From Dendrophyllia cribrosa (taxonomy: Eukaryota; Cnidaria; Anthozoa; Scleractinia; Dendrophylliidae), in the NCBI GenBank assembly GCA_024195265.1, contig JAJLRJ010000006.1, positions 24,117,770-24,181,769 of the forward strand: 64,000 bases of DNA, read 5' to 3'. This document shows positions 50,801 through 59,800 of this stretch, piece by piece. The position numbers were made by a program, and so were the translations under genes. Position 1 is the first letter of the stretch; the number at the start of each line of letters is the position of its first letter. The notes beneath the pieces are model-generated. The model had not been told where the DNA came from and searched no databases. It saw only the letters and a list, made by a program, of their open reading frames with translations.

Positions 50801-53800
50801 TGTCTCGTTTCAGACAATGCATAATTACCCAGTATATTACGTAATGTCTCGTTTCAGCCAATGCATATTTATGCCACGCTAAGATGTTTTCTTATTTGTA
50901 AAATGAATACGCTTATTTGTAAAATGCAAATAGAATTAAAATGGAAAGTAAACATTTCTCATTTTACTGTTTTTTTTTTCTCTTTGTTTTAGGCTTGTTC
51001 GCTCAGATCGCTGCCCGCTGCCCGCTGCTCGCAAAGGCGTGAAGCACCGAAAGCGTGAATTCTCGGGCGTGTCTGCTGACGAATCTAATACCGTAAAATA
51101 AACCCTTCCCTCTTCTGCCCCTCTTATAAGTGTTAAGTGCGGATTACAAGTTTTTGTATACTGCCTCGCTGGCTGAAACAAGGGATAATTTTTCGAAGTT
51201 AAAAGATTATCGACAGCTTGAAACTAATTACAAAACATCAAGAAAAAATTAAATTAACCTTACGTTGTTTCGTATTCACGAGATAGCTATTAGAGCCCTT
51301 TGATTAGTCACATAGACTTCTTTAGGCATTATGACAGTGGTATGAGAGAAACTCTTATTTACGTACAAAATCTCTCTAGCAAGCTTTGGTTACGTCAATA
51401 CATTTTCGGAAAAGCTTCGTTAATAAGTGAGTAAACTTCAGCAACCCTCCAATAGGCTTCGGAAATCTTCGCATCAACTTCGAGGTCTTCGAAAAAATTC
51501 GGAAGACGTTGAGAAAGCTTAAGGAAGTCTTCGAGTGAAGTTTAAACATTGTCCAATACACTACCAAGAATTTGGTAAGTCTTCGTTTTAGTTTGCTTTA
51601 GGTATTAAACGCATTATACTTCGGCCAAAAGAACATGCACGGTAATGTGCTTTCTCAAACTTCTATCACCATAAATAGAACTTGTCACGGTAAATTCAAA
51701 CTGACATTTGCCTGATCGTTTTATCACCTGTCCTAATACCGGGATGTAACATGGAAAACAGTCTTCCCGGGATGAAAGTTCGATTACCATTTTGCTATGA
51801 TGAGCTCGATTTCACAAGTTGATGATAAGTATAAAGCTTCTTTAGAACTTCTATAAAACTAATTTCTTATATTATGTCCAATTCCAAGACTAATTTAGTT
51901 CAAGTTTATGTATTGGATAAACTGATATTAATGAGACCTGAGCAGTTGTACCAAGCCACTTACTGTCGGCATGTAACACTTCATTCCACAGTCCAGTTGT
52001 TAAGTGCATGGCCTATTGTCACGCAAATCTCACAGGGTACAACATTTTCTGTACTTCTCTGTACCCTTTCAAGGCCAAAGTCCAAGCCTGTTTTCCTGTA
52101 ATTTCTTAATGCTCAGTCAAGGCTGATATTGATAAAGTCGCCTCATTTACAATGTATCTATCAGTTTCAAGGCAAAGTCCAACAATGTAAGACAATCTCT
52201 GTAAGAAGTTATCAAACAAAGATCCCAGTCAGTTCTGTCTTATGTTGCCCTCGTGGTCTTACCTATAATACAATAGCGCGTGTCCCACGTGTCCATTCCA
52301 GGGTGGGTACGCACGGTCTAACATGATCTGTACTCCACCCAGGAGGGCACCCCTCTCCGGGTATCCCTAGCTCCCCGTGACTAGGGATATGGGCCTCACC
52401 CTACTGGAGACAGATCCGGACCACTACCTGTGTTGTTGTCCGTTATTACCGTAGATACCAACCAGCCTTCCTCGAAAGAGGATCATTAATTGGGCAAAAA
52501 CTGTTTTGTGTCGTTTATGCTCCGCTGAGATCGGACGAAATGAATTTCGTCTCGGGATCTCGGGATGAAAGCACTCATAAACTAAATTATTTTTTTTCAT
52601 CGGATCAATCAATATTGTTACTATTTTAACTCATTACTGTCAATAAATTGTTGTTGTTGTCATCCAGAGGCGATATTCATCCCGGGACGAAACTCATCTC
52701 GACTTTCATGTAAACGAGCTCTAATAAAAGAGATATGGTGCGGCTTGGCCATTTAAATAATTACATGGAGACTGTCCGTGTTCTTTACGGCAGATAGATA
52801 GATGTATGATAGATATATAACCTTTGTTTATACACGATATAAATTAAAGCTATACAGAGTGTGGGCCCATGTTGCAGAATAATAATAAAAAAGAATTACG
52901 TCACTATTTACACAATAGATGGATTAAATAAATAAATATCGGTATTTGAATTTACTGTGACAAGTTCTATACCTTAGGCAATTACGCAAAGCAATTAAAG
53001 AGGCACTGTCCTGCCGAAATAACATTTCGCTTAGCTGATATTCTTGTTTTATCGCCAAATGCTACCAAATATACAACTCAATTGGATGAAAAGATTCTAT
53101 AGAACAAAACAGAAGCAGTAGTTTCGAGATAAAGTGCAGGTCCAACGATGGGTTACAGTTCATCAAAATAGATTTCGTGTCAGGTCATAGTTAATAGAAC
53201 AAACTGGTTATGAAGCTCAACAAATTTCAAAAAGAGTGTGCAAAGCTGCTTTGTTTTATGTTGAACAAACCGTGACCGTGCACATTGTTTGGTTTAACAT
53301 GTGAGCCCAAATGTTTCTACTGGTCAGTTGCTCATATGCATTTCAATACCTTTTGTGTTTTGTGCAGGGTCAAGGCAAACGAACAAAAGAAATGGAGAAC
53401 AAAAACATATAACAAAGGACTGACTGAGTTTCATAACCAGTTTATTCTGGCTATTAACTGTGGTCAGGCGGTCAAGAAATCAAAATTGCATTTATTGTGG
53501 AACTTTTTCTTTTTTGGCCGTTATATTATGTTCAGTTAAGTTAATATTGCTATTGGCGATTTATTCCTCCTACTTCAAAATAATAAAGCAAGCTTAAAGC
53601 AAGTTCCTGGTCATAATCATGAAAACCAATATATCCTCCGGGACACTGTCCCTTCAAGCAGAATTCACCTGATAATCTGCAACAACCATACAGTGAAATC
53701 CCAATGACTGATGCACGACGTTCCTTTTCTCCAGGTATTCCAACGCAGTTGCAGCCTGGATCGTGAATCTACTCAGCCGTTCCACACTGTGATGTGAGGA

Positions 53801-56800
53801 AGACGTGTCAAGGTTTCCATACTCTGCAAATTCTTCCACCTTGACGTTAAAGTGAAAAAAAATGTGAGTTGTAATAAAGTTGAAAGGCACACAGGGCCCA
53901 TGTTGTTGTGGTTAGATAGATTTCGTTGCTTCAGTAATTGGCAGAAACGGTGTTCAGACTGGGCTATTTTGGAACTTTTGTAACCGGGGAGACTTTAACA
54001 TAAGCATCTGAGATGTTACATATCAAACACGAAAAAGAGTGTTTCATCAGGATTTCCAAACACCGAAAAGTGGGTTGAAAAGTGGGTTGGCTTTTTAAAG
54101 TAACACTAAAAATGGTAACAGAGCCCCTTTAAGTAACCAGAACGTTGCTGTCCCAGACTTCCCAAGTAGCAAACGGAAGTCGAACGTTTCCTTTTATGGC
54201 ACACTTCACCTTTTCACCGCAAATAGAAAAGCTCTTCTTTTGATTCTGTGACGTCAGAACATGCAATACACCTTATTCAACAATAGCGGCTGATTTGTTA
54301 CTCTTCTATTATTTATATTAAAATCTTAAAAAAAGTTCTCTGGTTAAAATTATTTAAAAAACTGAGCCTAAGGCTAGCACTCTGCAGCCTTTAACGAATG
54401 ATGAAAAAGGCGTGAATGTAAAAATATATACAGCGAAAAGAACATGTGTGAAAAAGTGACATTATAAGTATGTGCAAAGAAAGTGACAAAAGAACGAAGA
54501 ACATGCAAATTAAAAATATTCATAAAATGCTAAAGAAATGTTCACTGTTTTAAAAGAATTGAATATTGTCTATAGGTAAACGGTTTGGAATTGTTATCAG
54601 CGTCAATTGTCTTGGCAGTATGCCATGACTCGAGGGTTTCCCGCACGCGATAGTCGCCTTTATCAATAACAAGTGCATTTTTAAAGTAAATAGAGTGATT
54701 GTTCGACCAAGCAGGGTTTGCGATGTTGGATCCTTTAGAACAGTTCTTGACATTCCTGATGTGTTCTTTTTTTTGAGTTAGAAAACATCTTCCCGTTTCA
54801 CCGTAGTAATTCCACGAGCAATCATTACAAGGGATCCCATAAACAACGTTGGTTTGAAGATCAATGGGTGGCCTGACCGTCTACAGGAAGTCTTAAAATT
54901 ACAAGGTAATAGAATTTACCAAGGCCACAGATGGTGAATAGGGGCTTGCGATGACCACTCCATGGAAATCAAGAATGTTCTTGTGACGGAGGACGTTTGC
55001 CATTTCTGCTTCATGTACAAAGCATTCACTTTTAGTTTCTCCATAGCGAAGACACACTTTTTCCTGAGCAAAAACAAACAAAGGCTTTTGTAAGTGACCA
55101 AAATCATGAATGTAAGACAAGACAAATATAAGGCAAATGTAAGTCACTCATTAAAGCTTTAGAGTTAATAATTACAGAGATGCAACAAACCTTAATTCCG
55201 TCAGGTTTAGTCCACTGGGCTTCACACACAAATCCAAGTATGTGGCCACATACAATGTTTTGTGTGACAGTGACGTTTTGTTTTTGTATCACTGGTATAC
55301 CTTTCGTTTTACAGGTTTCGACAACATTACTTTGTTTGTATTTCTGACAAAAGAATAAAAAAGTCATTAATGACAAAAAAAACCTATGTCCTATTCGAAA
55401 CGCAGTGGGACACTTCCTGAGACTGCATTCCTCTCTGAAGCCGTTTTTACACCTATATAATGATACCTCTTTTTTTAATTGCGTCTATTCGTTTTAACAT
55501 ACGGGTACATAGGGGCCCTGTAAGAATATAAGAGGGACAAAGTTACTCGCGGTCCTTGGCGGACGTGGAAATCTGAGCTCGCACTCAAAAAGGTCTGTTA
55601 CATGATGTACCTACGGTGGCCCACAACTGTCACGGCAAGAGCAAAAGACTCACGGCAAGAGCAAAAAGCTCACGGCAAGAGCAAAAAGCTCACGGCAAAA
55701 GCAAAAGACTCACGGCAAGAGCAAAAAGCTCACGGCAAGAGCAAAAAGCTCACGGCAAGAGCAAAAAGCTCACGGCAAAAGCAAAAAGCTCACGGCAAGA
55801 GCAAAAAGCTCACGGCAAGAGTGAAATCTTAAGGAGACTGGGAACTATGTCGAGATAGCGGAAGGCATTCTGGGAACGAGAAACTCTTGGCGATTTCGAC
55901 GAATGCGGTAGAATAGTCTATTAAAAAGATGTTTTGTTCAAATTGCGGGAAAGATCTATCGCAATTTGCAAACTTTTGTGTACAGTGTGGACAAGGTAAG
56001 AAAGTTTAATGCTTTTTTATTTATTTCTGGTTGAAATATGGACTTTCAAGTCCTTTTGTCCTCATGACAAATCGAGATGTATCTGTGACATTATGGCTCT
56101 TGTAAGAAGCCAACTAATACTATTAAGCTTTATCATTTGCTCTGACGGTGACTTGAAACTGTGGCTTTTACTTCGCATACAATGTTGATGAAGTATTGTT
56201 TCTTATGTTTACGTCATCTGTGTGTGGTACACAAAGTAAAAGCCGACCATGTGACTTCAAACATTAAACATTAAAGATTGATTAAAGCTTGTCATTGGTA
56301 GCCTATTCACCAGCTAACCAAAGCCAATAAAATAAACTTCCCCACACTAACAAATCAAAACAACCTACTGTACTAACCACCTTCAACAAGAGCGGTTGGA
56401 CTGCAGAATAAAAACCTTAACTTTTTAGTCTTTTATATATTTGTAAACACAAAACCTTCCTTCTCTTATTCTATGTCACAATGTACATTACTGGGCAAAT
56501 TTAAGTTGACAGTCTCTTTTCAAGACTCATTTCGAGACTATTTGTGATACTCAACTCTCTTTCGATAGTGTCAAGTTGATACTGTCAACTTATATTTATC
56601 TGATACTGTAGTTCTCATTTAGAGGCAAATCTTTACCTGAAGCATACGACAGGCCAGGTGCTGCTGCTGATGAGTTTACTATCATTGTTAATTAGATTAA
56701 AACACATGTTAATAAAGTTATTTCTCCATAGAAAATCTACATGTAACATATGACTGCAAAGAAGCAAATTTTGAGACTGGCCGTTCATTTGAATTTTATT

Positions 56801-59800
56801 CTCAACTGTGTTTCCCCTTACATTCTCTGTAAATCGGCAATGGGAAAATTAAAGGAATTATATCGAAAAAAACAAACAAACAAACAAACAAACAGATATT
56901 CAAGTAGTGGTAATTTTCCATGGGAATGAAACATTGAGAAATATTTGAAGTCACATGGTCGGCTTTTACTTTGTGTACCACACACAGATGACGTAAACAT
57001 AAGAAACAATACTTCATCAACATTGTATGCGAAGTAAAAGCCACAGTTTCAAGTGACCGTCAGAGCAAATGATAAAGCTTAATAGTATTAGTTGGCTTCT
57101 TACAAGAGCCAAAATGTCACAGATACATCTCGATTTGTCATGAGGACAAAAGGACTTGAAAGTCCATATTTCAACCAGAAATAAATAAAAAAGCATGAAA
57201 CTTTCTTACCTTGTCCACACTGTACACAAAAGTTTGCAAATTGCGATAGATCTTTCCCGCAATTTGAACAAAACATCTTTTTAATAGACTATTCTACCGC
57301 ATTCGTCGAAATCGCCAAGAGTTTCTCGTTCCCAGAATGCCTTCCGCTATCTCGACATAGTTCCCAGTCTCCTTAAGATTTCACTCTTGCCGTGAGCTTT
57401 TTGCTCTTGCCGTGAGCTTTTTGCTCTTGCCGTGAGCTTTTTGCTCTTGCCGTGAGCTTTTTGCTTTTGCCGTGAGCTTTTTGCTCTTGCCGTGAGCTTT
57501 TTGCTCTTGCCGTGAGCTTTTTACTCTTGCCGTGAGTCTTTTGCTTTTGCCGTGAGCTTTTTGCTTTTGCCGTGAGCCTTTTGCTCTTGCCGTGAGCTTT
57601 TTGCTCTTGCCGTGACAGTTGTGGGCCACCGTATGTACCTACCTGATCCAACATAGCGGACAAGATGTTTACGATTTGATAGCGATGCTTACGCAAACCT
57701 TCACCACGTACGTGTGACCAACGATGGTAAAGGCAATAAAATTAAAGGCTTTAAATTTTTTGATAAATGTTTTTATTCATTTGAACAAGCAAAATGCTGG
57801 GGTGTTCGATTGACCATTAAACTACTCATAAACATTCAAAAGTCCGTTTGACTCGAAGCTTGCTCCTGCGCCCTAACGGGCGCATCTTCTTGGCTTTTGG
57901 TGCGCCATCTCAATTTTTTTTTTTTGCGGGAATCGCAAGGCCGCGGCCTGGTGAGAACACTGGGTACTGATAAAAATCACGTGGCGTAATGCGAGAATAG
58001 CAGTAATCACAGATTATGGAGACGCGTTCGAAGGAATTTCCGGCGGAAATGAGCCCCTGAAAAAAACCAATAGGGGCGGCCATTTGGAAGACCGTCTACC
58101 AAAAAATCTCAAATTTTACTGCACATAAACCACAGGACAACCAACACGAAATTAGGATTGCGTTCTTCGAACGCGATAAACCTAAGTTAATACATCCTAA
58201 AAATGAAACTCGCCTTACAAGCGGCATGATTTGTGATTTGATGATATGATTTCGTGTATAAATAAAGATGATGATTATGATGTAACTTCTTAGCATCGGA
58301 CCGTACTTTCTAGACTGTGATTGGATGGTCAATGAGAGCACGATAAATAACCAGGATAAATAAATAACATAATTGTTTACATGCCTGCCTTCTTGAGTAG
58401 CATTTGAGCAAAACAATTGCACTCAGGCTCAATTTAGTGACCACTGCGACAGAAACTCAGTTATTTTTTCCGTGTGTTATCAGCAATTTTAATCATAGGT
58501 TACATAGGCAATTATTTATCACTTACACACATAAGCTATGTCTAGTCAGACATTTCATAATAAAACTCTCAAATTTTGTGGTACTCACGTATCATTAACT
58601 GTAGACGAAGTTTTAAGAAAATTTATAAAAAGACGGTTTTCGAGTAGCCTGCGAGCAAGCTCTCGGGCTCGAACACCCACAAAATTGATTTGGAGTCCTA
58701 GGGACTAGAATTGAATTCTCAATGTTTTGGTTGCCATGGCAACGTGATTGACATTTTTGACATTCTAAATCACTCATCCTACAGTTTTTCATAAGATGTA
58801 CTGGCTGGTAGTGTTTGTTTTTCAAATATTCTTAATGCAGTCTCCCAATGAAATTGGGCAGCTGAGTGCTGTGATATGCATAGCTGTAAGTATTCTGTTA
58901 ATTATTACCAGGAGAATGAGTGACAGGTGACCAAATTTTGCATTTCTATAAATCTTAGACTGCCATTGTTCTGGATCAATGCTTTTTATTTGGTGTAGTT
59001 AAATTATATTTTGTTGATTTCACATCATCCAATGTGTCCAATTTTTACGAAAATGTGACTGTAATCCCACCTTAAAATAATGATTGTCTTATACTTTTCA
59101 GTCATTATTTTAACGGCTGGCTGTTTTAAAATAATATGTCATGGCACAAAATATAAGGCGAATTTTAATTTCATGGAGTGTTAATTTCCTATAATTACCC
59201 CTAAAAATACCTGTGCAAGCTGATCAAATTTGAAACTTGCGTCGCCAATTTTCTTTTTGATCGAGTTGACTTCATTAGGATGTAAAATGACACTTTGTTT
59301 TGGCTTGTAATCCTTCAAGGCGTTAATACTGGTGATACCCAGACTGTAACACAACATATTGAATTGAGATTCTCCACCAACTTCAGCAAGTGCCAAGTAC
59401 AATTTGTCCAGATCAGTCAAACCCTCAGCCTTCTGAAAAAAATTGTTACAAAAATACATTCAAAAGACTACTTTTCCAACTTTCATGTGTACCACCCTTA
59501 GACTGATACTCTGACGATCGCCAAAGACCGTTTCATCTGACATCATCAAACGCCCATGACTCTTCTTTAAACACGAGAAATCTCTTGTGCTTTTTCGGCT
59601 TCTTCTTTAGCTTTTTTTTCTAGTTTACTAGGCTTGCCTTTCCTTTCCCAAACCAGAACTGGCGCAAAAACAGTGTTATTTGCATGTAAATCAGAAAAAC
59701 TTAAATATCCATACAGGATACAAGTTAATAATTTTTAACAGCTTATTCGAACAGTTCAAGTCATGACCCCAGATGGTCACGAGAGCAGACATCTCGCAAT

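Larger units (their letters stand above)
55613..57632. mobile_element. Foldback element, 2.02 kb, with 8 bp target duplication
   Basis: Ends ACGGTGGCCCACAACTGTCA and its reverse complement are flanked by ATGTACCT at 55,605-55,612 and 57,633-57,640. The arms are 55,613-56,261 and 56,944-57,632. Just inside each end is an array of a 20 bp repeat, then a zinc-ribbon exon and ~300 bp more of mirrored sequence. The layout recalls Drosophila FB elements, whose arms also carry tandem repeats. The ~680 bp centre shows no transposase; an (AAAC)n run lies near 56,872. Confidence 0.9.

Noticed and set aside
55602..57696. Lys/Ser/Gln-rich frames of 76-107 codons
   Set aside because: They translate the 20 bp minisatellite, which stays open in several frames.
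57644..57745. Possible extra minus-strand exon ending LRKHRYQIVNILSAMLDQ before a gtaggt donor
   Set aside because: A stop lies just upstream and the only nearby acceptor gives phase 1, which does not fit the phase 0 exit of exon 2. It may be part of another transcript or chance.
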